Positions 27,186 through 34,102 of a stretch of 45,164 nt of DNA are shown piece by piece. Both the position numbers and the translations under genes were made by a program. Numbering within the stretch: position 1 is the first letter of the stretch; each line of letters starts with the position of its first letter. The DNA comes from an uncultured Veillonellaceae bacterium (GTDB lineage Bacteria; Bacillota; Negativicutes; Selenomonadales; Selenomonadaceae): positions 1 to 45,164 of the forward strand of contig OMZR01000004.1 of the NCBI GenBank assembly GCA_900315575.1, read 5' to 3'. The notes under the pieces are model-generated. The model did no database searches. It saw nothing but the letters and a program-made list of their open reading frames with translations, and had not been told where the DNA came from.

Positions 27186-27214
27186 TTGACAATAACCTGA
27201 AGGCATGATATACT
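27186..27214 (+). promoter_or_regulatory. sigma-70 promoter of the cobalamin riboswitch RNA
   Basis: TTGACA (27186-27191), 17 bases, TATACT (27209-27214). Transcription should begin near 27221, just upstream of the riboswitch. Confidence 0.85.
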
Positions 27215-27234
27215 TTCCGTGTTGATGGAAATCA

Positions 27235-27416
27235 ACGACAACTTCATAAAGAAGGATCAGGTGTCGCAAGACTCAATAGAGAAGCCGGTAAAAATCGTCC
27301 GGCGCGGTCCCGCCACTGTATCAGCGAGTGCCCTGCAAATATGTCACTGGAGATGGCAAAGCATCTCTGGGAAGGCGCAGACGCACGATGACCTGGAGCC
27401 AGGAGAACTGCCTGAT
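27235..27416 (+). ncRNA. cobalamin (B12) riboswitch without a downstream gene
   Basis: The aptamer core is clear: GAAGCCGGTAAAAATC, then CGCGGTCCCGCCACTGT, a GTCACTGG segment, CTGGGAAGGC, and the B12-box-like GATGACCTGGAGCCAGGAG closing with ACTGCC. These appear in the order and spacing of cobalamin riboswitches. It has its own consensus promoter. Downstream on the same strand there is no gene, only a terminator at 27523 and then the 3' end of a convergent peptidase gene. It could be a remnant of a lost B12-regulated gene or control a non-coding RNA. Confidence 0.9.
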
Positions 27417-27522
27417 CATCAATCACCGTTTGACCCGCGAGCGATGGGGATGGGGATTCCAGAATCTTGATAGATCCTCTGGCACAGACCAGAAGACACA
27501 TAGAACTGGATGCTTCATACAG

Positions 27523-27568
27523 AAAGCGCCCATTCCTCGCAGAGCTTGCAGGGAACGGGCGCTTTTTC
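27523..27568 (+). terminator. intrinsic terminator downstream of the riboswitch
   Basis: AAAGCGCCCATTCC (27523-27536) pairs with GGAACGGGCGCTTT (27552-27565) with one mismatch. TTTTT follows. It would end the riboswitch transcript at about 345 bases. Confidence 0.8.
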
Positions 27569-27659
27569 GACGAAAGGTTTTCCCGGTGGTTTCAGCTCCG
27601 CTGGGGGAAGTTTGCTCATATTTCATTCAGTTCTATGATTTGTCCGTGGATGGACAAAA

Positions 27660-27691
27660 GGCGCTGCCAGATGGCAGCGCCGCTTTTTTGT
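27660..27691. terminator. bidirectional terminator at the 3' end of the M48 peptidase gene
   Basis: GGCGCTGCCA (27660-27669) and TGGCAGCGCC (27672-27681) form a perfect 10-pair stem. AAAA lies to the left and TTTTTT to the right, so it can terminate both strands. It is 22 bases past the peptidase stop. Confidence 0.88.
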
Positions 27692-27703
27692 TTCTGGATG
27701 TTT

Positions 27704-28795
27704 TTATTTTTTCCCGTCCTTGATCTTGTTCAGGCGGTCAGCGAGTGTCTGGGCATCTTCATCGCCGCTGACGCAAGTCATGATCGGCTGGGCACCGAGC
27801 CTGACGGTCGAGCCTTCTGCCGTTGCAGCAGAAGCGTTTTGGCCGTTGTGGAAGGCGGCAGCGAGATTGCCCTCGACGAAATAGGCGCGCTCATGGCTGC
27901 TCATGCCGCCGGACGCTGCCGGGACGCAGAACTCCTGATTGTTGACTTCGACGATGCCGTCTTTCGTGACACTGACATGGCCGCCAGAATAGGCTTCGAG
28001 CTTCTTTTCGTAGTTGTCGCGGCGGGCAGTGTTGGACGGGTGATCGGAACCGCCGATGACGAATGGCGTCTTGTCACCATATTTGTCGATGACGCGCTGC
28101 CAGACGGCGGCTGTCGCACCAGGATTGTAGTCGGAATGCGTGATATAGTCGAACGAAAGATTATCGGCTTCCCATTCCATCGGCTTCGTGATGCCCTGGT
28201 TGTTCCAAAGGTTGGCCGCGAGCGTGCCGAGGAGGTTGCCGCCCATTGCCTGCTGGAGGATGGCTGGCCCAACGGATTTTTTCGCGCCTTTCGCTGGATG
28301 ATCTTTTTGTCCGTGTCCCATTTCATGGCCGAGCACGACAGCGATTTCTGCATCGTTGTCGAGCACGTTGAAGAGGCCCTGGTTGATGGTCATGTTGTGG
28401 CCGAGCGAGCAGGACGCATTGAAACTGTCATCTTTGTTGATAAAATACTGATAAGGCTTGTCATAGACCGTCGCATCGATGGAGCCAATGGCAGCTGTCA
28501 GGTTTGTCATGATGTTGCTGACGCGGTTGTTGAGCGCCCAGTCGGTATTGACGCCCAATTCCTTCTTCATGGCAGCGAAATAGGCATTCCGGCCTTCTTC
28601 CGTATTGTTGATCTGGTTGATTTCCTGATTGAGCTGGGATGAATAGATGGCGCCATTGATGGCTGCGCCGATGACATTGCCCAAGATGCTGCTGCCAGCC
28701 TCGGCCGTTTGCGGTGCCATGCCCATGGAAAGCGGCGTTGCAAGCGCAGCAGCCATGACAGCAATCATGATCTTCCGTGATAAAGTTTTTTTCAT
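27704..28795 (-). CDS. secreted M48-family zinc metallopeptidase
   Basis: 363 residues with a signal peptide (MKKTLSRKIMIAVMAAALAT, cleavage after a TAEA-type site near 33). The zinc motif is HEMGH at 157-161 (VVLGHEMGHGQKDH), with the third ligand Glu209 in EWEADNLSFDY, the M48 pattern. The C-terminal 130 residues show no known domain. Family members act in periplasmic protein quality control or outer-membrane maintenance (BepA/LoiP type) in diderms, which fits but is not proven. The start follows GGAGGA by 7 bases; an ATG five codons earlier overlaps that site. Divergent from a secreted ankyrin protein. Confidence 0.88.
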   Translation of the reverse strand: MKKTLSRKIMIAVMAAALATPLSMGMAPQTAEAGSSILGNVIGAAINGAIYSSQLNQEINQINNTEEGRNAYFAAMKKELGVNTDWALNNRVSNIMTNLTAAIGSIDATVYDKPYQYFINKDDSFNASCSLGHNMTINQGLFNVLDNDAEIAVVLGHEMGHGQKDHPAKGAKKSVGPAILQQAMGGNLLGTLAANLWNNQGITKPMEWEADNLSFDYITHSDYNPGATAAVWQRVIDKYGDKTPFVIGGSDHPSNTARRDNYEKKLEAYSGGHVSVTKDGIVEVNNQEFCVPAASGGMSSHERAYFVEGNLAAAFHNGQNASAATAEGSTVRLGAQPIMTCVSGDEDAQTLADRLNKIKDGKK

Positions 28796-28943
28796 CTTGA
28801 ATTCCTCCATCCTTTGTGCGATTCCTTTTTCTTATTATCGCATATTTTTGAAAAAAAGCGAAGAGAAAAGAGGATTTTTTCGAATTTTATCGTAATTTAT
28901 AGAAGAGATGAAGCAATATATAAATGAAAGAGGGCTGGAGATT

Positions 28944-30311
28944 ATGGGAAAGAGAAAATGGAGCATGCTTTGCGCCAGCATGGCGTTGGCAAGCACATGC
29001 ATGGCCGGCGCGTTATGGGAGCAGACCGATGTTGCGGAGGCGGCTTGGACGGTGGCGGAAGCCGAGCAGTCGCATTCGTATCAGACGCTCAATGAGCAGC
29101 AGCAGCTTTTGATGCTGTCCATCAAGAAGGGCGACGTCGAGACGGTGAGGAATGTCCTCGCAAATGGCGGAGTCGATATCAATGGCGTTTACAAGTTTGA
29201 TTGGAGCTGTGGTGTCACGCCGCTAGGATATGCGATTGCTCTGAATAAATCACAGATCATCCCTCTGCTGCTGGATGCAGGGGCAGATGTGCATGGATAT
29301 AATACGTTTGACGGACAGCGCCTCGATTATCTTGTGCTGGCACTCCGGAATGGCGGAGGACTGGACCTTGTGAAGACGCTGCTCGCGAGAGGTGCAGACA
29401 TCAATGGCATCCATACGCCGAATGACAGATTGCATGGAAACGCATTGACGTATGTTGTTCGGAATGGCGACAGGGGAACGGGGCTTGACGTTGCGACCTA
29501 CCTGCTGAACTGGGGCATCCGCACGGAGGTCAAGGATGCGGATGGAGATACGCCGTTTATTGATGCGGTCAAGCAGAACTGGTATGAGATGATGGATCTT
29601 CTCGCTGCATATGGCGCGGATGTGACGGTGAAAGACCATAATGGGCAGACAGCCATCGACATCGCTTTGCAGAAAGAAGACCTCAACCTTTACAAGCATG
29701 TCAAGGCACTGATGGAAAAGGCTGCGCAGACGGCTGCCGTGCAGCCTGCGGCAGTCCCAGCGGCACAGACGACGACCACCGTGCCAGCAGCAGCTCCTGT
29801 GGTGGCAGCTTCCACGACTTCAGCAAATGGCTCTGTCACGATTGGCAACTACACGCAGACAAAAGATACGGTGCGCAACACGTCGCTGACGAAATTTGCC
29901 CGCTTGTGCACGCCGTATGGAGATGCGGCGGATGCGGCATTCGAGGTGCTGAATGTCGGCATGCCGGATGTCCTCGGAAGCGATGCGGCGAAAAAGGCGG
30001 CAGCCATCCAGTCGATGAAGGAACAGGCCGCGAAGCTCCGGACACAGATGACGGCGATGGAGAATGTGGATCCCTTGCAGGACGTTCAGGGCTTCGACGA
30101 GAGCGAGAAGCAGATGTTCTCGGAGGGATTCGGCAGCATTTACACGACGGATCAGGCGCTCGTGGATGCGCTGAGCTATGCGGTCGCGCATCCGAATGAT
30201 GCCGATCATGACACGCTCGTCACGAAGATCAAAGCGGTCTTCCATGCGAAAGACGCGCAGAAGAGCAAGATGCAGGCCATACAGAAACTCTACAAGGATA
30301 CGGCAAAATAA
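28944..30311 (+). CDS. secreted ankyrin-repeat protein
   Basis: 455 residues. An N-terminal signal peptide (MGKRKWSMLCASMALASTCM, likely cut after VAEA near 35) is followed by about five ankyrin repeats at 55-265. Examples are NKSQIIPLLLDAGADVHG, GLDLVKTLLARGADINGI and WYEMMDLLAAYGADVTVKD. An Ala/Pro/Thr-rich linker (about 268-300) leads to a 150-residue helical C-terminal domain that I do not recognise. GGCTGGAG lies just ahead of the ATG. Ankyrin repeats usually bind proteins, so the periplasmic partner may be the divergently encoded peptidase, but that is a guess from position. Confidence 0.82.
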   Translation: MGKRKWSMLCASMALASTCMAGALWEQTDVAEAAWTVAEAEQSHSYQTLNEQQQLLMLSIKKGDVETVRNVLANGGVDINGVYKFDWSCGVTPLGYAIALNKSQIIPLLLDAGADVHGYNTFDGQRLDYLVLALRNGGGLDLVKTLLARGADINGIHTPNDRLHGNALTYVVRNGDRGTGLDVATYLLNWGIRTEVKDADGDTPFIDAVKQNWYEMMDLLAAYGADVTVKDHNGQTAIDIALQKEDLNLYKHVKALMEKAAQTAAVQPAAVPAAQTTTTVPAAAPVVAASTTSANGSVTIGNYTQTKDTVRNTSLTKFARLCTPYGDAADAAFEVLNVGMPDVLGSDAAKKAAAIQSMKEQAAKLRTQMTAMENVDPLQDVQGFDESEKQMFSEGFGSIYTTDQALVDALSYAVAHPNDADHDTLVTKIKAVFHAKDAQKSKMQAIQKLYKDTAK

Positions 30312-30331
30312 GCAAGGAAGAGGCACGAGAA

Positions 30332-30372
30332 AAGCGGTGGCTGCACATGTGCATGTGCGGCCGCCGCTTCTT
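30332..30372. terminator. terminator hairpin between ankyrin gene and putP
   Basis: AAGCGGTGGCTGCACAT (30332-30348) pairs with ATGTGCGGCCGCCGCTT (30353-30369) through 17 positions with two wobbles and a GTGC loop. T-tracts are modest on both sides (CTTTCT on plus, TTTTCT on minus). It sits between two converging stops. Confidence 0.75.
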
Positions 30373-30396
30373 TCTGCTCCTGTATGGGAAAAAGTG

Positions 30397-31875
30397 TCAG
30401 ATTTCACTGTGTCCGACTTCGTCAAACGTGTCCTGGATGTCCTTGCCCGGCGCCTGGCCGAGGAGGCTGACGCCCCAGATGGCGAGGAGGGAGAACAGGA
30501 AGCCCGGGACGATTTCGTAAAGGCCGAAGAGGGCGAGTTGCTTCCAGATAAGGACCGTGACGCCGCCGACGATGATGCCGGCGATGATGCCGTTGCGCGT
30601 CGTGCGTTTCCAGAACAGGCTCATGAGGATGGCGGGGCCGAATGCCGCGCCAAAGCCTGCCCAGGCGTACGAGACCATGTCGAGGATGAAGCTGTTCGGA
30701 TTCAGTCCGAGGAAGATGGCGAGGCTCGCGATGACGAGGACGCTCGCGCGGGAAATCCAGACGAGTTCGGACTGTTCGGCGTCCTTGTGGATGATCGTGC
30801 GGTAGAAATCCTGCGCGAACGCGGACGCTGCGACGAGCAGCTGCGACGAGGCCGTGCTCATGATGGCTGCGAGCACGGCGGAGAGAATCAGGCCGGCCGC
30901 AATCGGCGGGAAGAGCTGGTTCGTCATGACGAGGAAGACGGTTTCGGAGGCCGTGCCCTCAAGCGGCGTCGTGAGATAGACGCGCCCGACGATGCCGACG
31001 GCGACGGCGGCTGCGAGCGAGAGGATGACCCAGGTCATCGCGATGTGCGTGGCCTGCGAGACTTCTTTTGATGTGCGGATGGCCATGAAGCGCACGAGGA
31101 TGTGCGGCTGGCCGAAGTAGCCGATGCCCCAGGCGAGCAGCGAGACGACTTCGATGAAGGAAATGGTAGAACCATCAACTTTCGTGAACGGGTCGAGGAG
31201 CGACGCGTCAATGCTTTCCACAGCGGCGACGGTCGCTTCGAATCCGCCCGAGGCCATCGCGCCGCAGACGGGCACGACAAGGATGGCGAAGAACATCATG
31301 ACGCCCTGGATGAAGTCCGTGCGCGAGACGGCGAGGAAGCCGCCGACGAGTGTGTAGAAGACGACGGAGCCCGCGCCGAGGAAAATCGCGTACTCGTAGG
31401 GGATGCCGAAGACCGTCTCGAACAGGCGGCCGGCCGAGACGAAGCCCGACGAGGAATAGATGACGAAGAAGATCAGGATGAAGATGGCGGGCACGATGCG
31501 CAGCAGCCCCGAGTGGTCGTCATAGCGGTTCTGCAGGAACTCCGGCAGCGTCAGCGCGTTGTCGGCGAGCTCCGTGTACTTGCGCAGGCGGGCGGCGACG
31601 AAATGCCAGTTCGCCCAGGTGCCGATGGCGATGCCGACGGCAATCCAGCCTGCATTGAGGCCCGCGAGGTACGCGAAGCCCGGCACGCCCATGAGCATCC
31701 AGCCGCTCATATCGGACGCCTCGGCCGAAAGCGACGTGACCCAGGCACCGAGCTTGCGGTTGCCGAGGAAGTAGTCGCTCATGTTGCGCGTGCGGCGGTA
31801 ATAATAGACGCCGATGCCCATCATGAGGCCGATGTAGAGCACGAAGGTCGTGATGATCGTGATGTCATGTGTCAA
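30397..31875 (-). CDS. putP: sodium:solute symporter, PutP (proline) type
   Basis: Sodium-coupled transporter of 492 residues with about 13 membrane helices. Marks of the proline-permease branch are YFLGNRKLGAWVTSLSAEASDMSGW (in part SLSAEASDMSGWMLMG), PEFLQNRY, GYFGQPHILVRFMAI and STASSQLLVAASAFAQDFY. The start is TTG at 31875, following AAAAGGAAG, because no ATG fits the family N-terminus (THDITIITTFVLYIG). Proline is the best guess for substrate. Divergent from an FAD oxidoreductase, with which it shares a 207-base regulatory region. Confidence 0.88.
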   Translation of the reverse strand: MTHDITIITTFVLYIGLMMGIGVYYYRRTRNMSDYFLGNRKLGAWVTSLSAEASDMSGWMLMGVPGFAYLAGLNAGWIAVGIAIGTWANWHFVAARLRKYTELADNALTLPEFLQNRYDDHSGLLRIVPAIFILIFFVIYSSSGFVSAGRLFETVFGIPYEYAIFLGAGSVVFYTLVGGFLAVSRTDFIQGVMMFFAILVVPVCGAMASGGFEATVAAVESIDASLLDPFTKVDGSTISFIEVVSLLAWGIGYFGQPHILVRFMAIRTSKEVSQATHIAMTWVILSLAAAVAVGIVGRVYLTTPLEGTASETVFLVMTNQLFPPIAAGLILSAVLAAIMSTASSQLLVAASAFAQDFYRTIIHKDAEQSELVWISRASVLVIASLAIFLGLNPNSFILDMVSYAWAGFGAAFGPAILMSLFWKRTTRNGIIAGIIVGGVTVLIWKQLALFGLYEIVPGFLFSLLAIWGVSLLGQAPGKDIQDTFDEVGHSEI

Positions 31876-31920
31876 AAGAGAGCACTTCCTTTTCGATTGG
31901 TATAGGAGAGATACCGTTTC

Positions 31921-31950
31921 ATTATATAGGAAAAAGGCGGAAGTGTGCAA
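31921..31950 (-). promoter_or_regulatory. putP promoter
   Basis: On the minus strand TTGCAC (31945-31950) and TATAAT (31921-31926) are separated by 18 bases. The start near 31914 leaves a leader of about 40 bases. Confidence 0.65.
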
Positions 31951-31960
31951 CAAAAAAATA

Positions 31961-31975
31961 CTTGCAATTTGCAAG
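31961..31975. promoter_or_regulatory. palindrome over the -35 box of the FAD oxidoreductase promoter
   Basis: CTTGCAA-T-TTGCAAG is a perfect 7-bp inverted repeat around one base. Its left half is the -35 box itself, so a bound repressor would block the promoter. It also lies 11 bases upstream of the putP -35 and could affect both directions. The protein that would bind is unknown. Confidence 0.5.
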
Positions 31976-31990
31976 ATGTTCCTGTATAAT
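31962..31990 (+). promoter_or_regulatory. sigma-70 promoter of the FAD oxidoreductase gene
   Basis: TTGCAA (31962-31967), 17 bases, TATAAT (31985-31990). Predicted start near 31997, with an 86-base leader. Confidence 0.82.
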
Positions 31991-32012
31991 ACCATAGGTT
32001 TGAGAAAAAGTC

Positions 32013-32052
32013 GGACGCAGGACGTGCAGAACAAGCACAACTGCGCCCTTTT
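32013..32052 (+). terminator. terminator-like hairpin in the leader of the FAD oxidoreductase
   Basis: GGACGCAG (32013-32020) pairs with CTGCGCCC (32041-32048) with one mismatch. Inside it GTGC (32024-32027) pairs with GCAC (32035-32038). TTTT follows. It lies wholly inside the leader, before the ribosome binding site, which is itself embedded in the palindrome ACCTCCGGAGGT (32063-32074). This looks like a conditional terminator but could be a plain leader structure. Confidence 0.45.
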
Positions 32053-32082
32053 CGTGTGCAAAACCTCCGGAGGTAGTAGAAA

Positions 32083-33462
32083 ATGAACAACTATGATGTA
32101 ATTGTAGTGGGTGGCGGCCCGGCCGGCGTCATGACGGCGTATGAGCTCACCCTGAAGAAGCCCGGGATGAAGATTCTCGTGCTCGAGAGCGGCAAGGACA
32201 TCTATCATCGTGTCTGCCCGATTTCGGCAGGCAAGGTCAAGAGCTGCATTGGCTGCAAGCCGTGCAGTATCATGCGCGGCTTCGGCGGCGCAGGCGCGTT
32301 CTCCGATGGCAAGTACAACTTCACGACGAAGTTCGGCGGCTGGCTCAACGAGTATCTCGACGATGCAACGGTTATGGAGCTCATTCACTACGTGGACGAC
32401 ATCAACATGAAGCACGGCGCGCCGGTCAAGGTCTTCACGACGAAAGGCTCCGACATCGGCAAGCGGGCGCTCGACCATGACCTGCACCTGCTTGATGCGA
32501 GCGTGCGCCATCTCGGCACGGAGAATAATCTCCGCATGCTCGAATCGACGTATGAATATTTGAAGGAAAAAATTGAGTTCCGTTTCGAGTGTCCTGTCGC
32601 GCATATCGAATCGAACGGCAAGGGCGATAACGCTGTCGAGCTCGCTAATGGCGAAAAGCTTGCGGCGAAATACCTCGTCGTTGCGCCGGGCCGCGCGGGT
32701 GCCGAGTGGTTCAGCAACGAGTGCGACCGCCTCGGCCTCGAGCAGGAAAACAACCGTGTCGATGTCGGCGTGCGCGTCGAAGTGCCCGACGAAGTCTGGA
32801 ACGACATCACGAGCCAGGTCTACGAGGCGAAGCTCGTCTACCGCACGAAGCGCTACGGCGATTTCGTCCGCACGTTCTGCATGAATCCGCACGGCCATGT
32901 CGTCATGGAGAACACGGACGGCATCGTGACGGTCAACGGCCATTCGTACAGCGACCCGAAGCTCCAGAGCCACAACACGAACTTCGCACTGCTCGTCTCG
33001 AACCACTTCACGGAGCCGTTCAAGGAGCCGCACCAGTACGGCAAGCGCATCGCGTCGTTCTCGAACATGCTCGGCGGCGGCATCATCGTGCAGCGCTATG
33101 GCGACCTCATCAAAGGCCGCCGCACGAACGCGCACCGCATGGGCAAGAGCTTCACGAAGCCGACGCTCGCGGCGACGCCGGGCGATCTCTCGCTCGTGCT
33201 GCCGAAGCGCCATCTCGACAACATCATCGAGATGATCCAGCAGCTCAACTACATCGCGCCGGGCATGACGAATGACGACACGCTGCTCTACGGCGTCGAG
33301 GTCAAGTTCTACAGCTCGCGCGTCGTGCTGTCGAAAGAGCTCGAGACGAAATTCCAGAACGTCTTCGCCATCGGCGACGGTGCCGGTGTCACGCGCGGCC
33401 TCTCGCAGGCCGGCGCGAGCGGCGTCTATGTCGCGCGGACGATTCTTTCCCGCGAGAAATAA
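32083..33462 (+). CDS. FAD-dependent oxidoreductase, COG2509-like
   Basis: 459 residues. The N-terminal Rossmann dinucleotide motif (YDVIVVGGGPAGVMTAYEL) and a C-terminal FAD-contact segment (NVFAIGDGAGVTRGLSQAGASG) mark an FAD dehydrogenase of the uncharacterised COG2509 type. A four-cysteine stretch (CPISAGKVKSCIGCKPC) near 46-63 could bind a metal or be redox-active. KYNFTTKFGGWL is another family mark. GGAGGT precedes the ATG by about 8 bases. The substrate is unknown. It has its own promoter with a palindromic operator-like site and a terminator-like leader, so expression is probably conditional. Confidence 0.8.
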   Translation: MNNYDVIVVGGGPAGVMTAYELTLKKPGMKILVLESGKDIYHRVCPISAGKVKSCIGCKPCSIMRGFGGAGAFSDGKYNFTTKFGGWLNEYLDDATVMELIHYVDDINMKHGAPVKVFTTKGSDIGKRALDHDLHLLDASVRHLGTENNLRMLESTYEYLKEKIEFRFECPVAHIESNGKGDNAVELANGEKLAAKYLVVAPGRAGAEWFSNECDRLGLEQENNRVDVGVRVEVPDEVWNDITSQVYEAKLVYRTKRYGDFVRTFCMNPHGHVVMENTDGIVTVNGHSYSDPKLQSHNTNFALLVSNHFTEPFKEPHQYGKRIASFSNMLGGGIIVQRYGDLIKGRRTNAHRMGKSFTKPTLAATPGDLSLVLPKRHLDNIIEMIQQLNYIAPGMTNDDTLLYGVEVKFYSSRVVLSKELETKFQNVFAIGDGAGVTRGLSQAGASGVYVARTILSREK

Positions 33463-33466
33463 ACAA

Positions 33467-33513
33467 ATAAAGAAATGTGGCGTAGCCTTCGGGCTGCGCC
33501 ACATTTCTTTATC
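33467..33513. terminator. bidirectional terminator, 21-pair stem
   Basis: ATAAAGAAATGTGGCGTAGC (33467-33486, continuing to 33487) pairs with 33492-33512 around a TTCG tetraloop, with one G-T wobble. A-rich and T-rich ends serve both converging genes (FAD oxidoreductase and the P-II-like gene). Confidence 0.93.
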
Positions 33514-33514
33514 A

Positions 33515-34069
33515 TTACATGGGATGGTCTTGCAGGGCATCGTATCCTTCTTCGCCGGTCCGGATCTTGACGACGTTGTCCATCGAGGAGATGAAGATTT
33601 TGCCATCGCCGTATTTTCCCGTGTAGAGGACGTTCTTGGCGACATCGACGATGGTTTCGGGCGGGATTTTCGAAATGACGAGGTCGCACTGGATTTTCGG
33701 CAGGAGCTTGGATTCGATGGTCGTGCCCGTGTACATGCCGTTATGGCCTTTCTGGAGGCCGTAGCCGAGTACGCGCGTGACGGTCATGCCCGTGATGCCG
33801 ATGGATTCGAGCGCTGTCATGAGCGGGTCGAAGCGCGATTCGCTCGTGATGATGCGGACGTGGTAGATGCGCGGCCGCTGCGAGGGGAGCGAGGTCTGTG
33901 GGATGGTCGGCGGCACGGCAGAGGCGTTCCCGTCATCGGGCGGCTCGGGCGCGGGAGCGCCATGAAATTCGGGACGGGCGTTTTCCGGCCAGGTCGGGCA
34001 CATCACGGTTGCGCGGCCTTCCAGCGTGTCGAGGAGCTTGTGCAGGAGCTTGATGCAGGTCTTCTTCAT
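33515..34069 (-). CDS. P-II-like protein with 68-residue N-terminal extension
   Basis: 184 residues. About 1-68 is an extension not found in normal P-II proteins: a helical start (MKKTCIKLLHKLLDTLEG) then a Pro/Ala-rich linker. Residues about 69-184 are a P-II domain (YHVRIITSESRFDPLMTAL, GLQKGHNGMYTG, TGKYGDGKIFI, VVKIRTGEEG). The T-loop reads TGTTIESKLLPKI, so the usual modified tyrosine is absent (Ile or Thr there) while the nucleotide-binding B-loop is intact. It lies 33 bases after an APC permease gene on the same strand, the same layout as amtB-glnK. AAAGGA precedes the ATG. Confidence 0.88.
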   Translation of the reverse strand: MKKTCIKLLHKLLDTLEGRATVMCPTWPENARPEFHGAPAPEPPDDGNASAVPPTIPQTSLPSQRPRIYHVRIITSESRFDPLMTALESIGITGMTVTRVLGYGLQKGHNGMYTGTTIESKLLPKIQCDLVISKIPPETIVDVAKNVLYTGKYGDGKIFISSMDNVVKIRTGEEGYDALQDHPM

Positions 34070-34102
34070 CTTAGGTCATCCTTTCTGGAGAGGGGGATTC
34101 CG

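Noticed and set aside
27219-27470. 83-codon plus-strand frame over the cobalamin riboswitch
   Set aside because: It overlaps the aptamer core, which explains the sequence conservation, and the encoded protein has no recognisable features.
31876-33645. Minus-strand frame continuing upstream of putP through the FAD oxidoreductase gene
   Set aside because: The putP family N-terminus and a TTG with a ribosome binding site fit 31875. The upstream part is the antisense of a well-supported gene.
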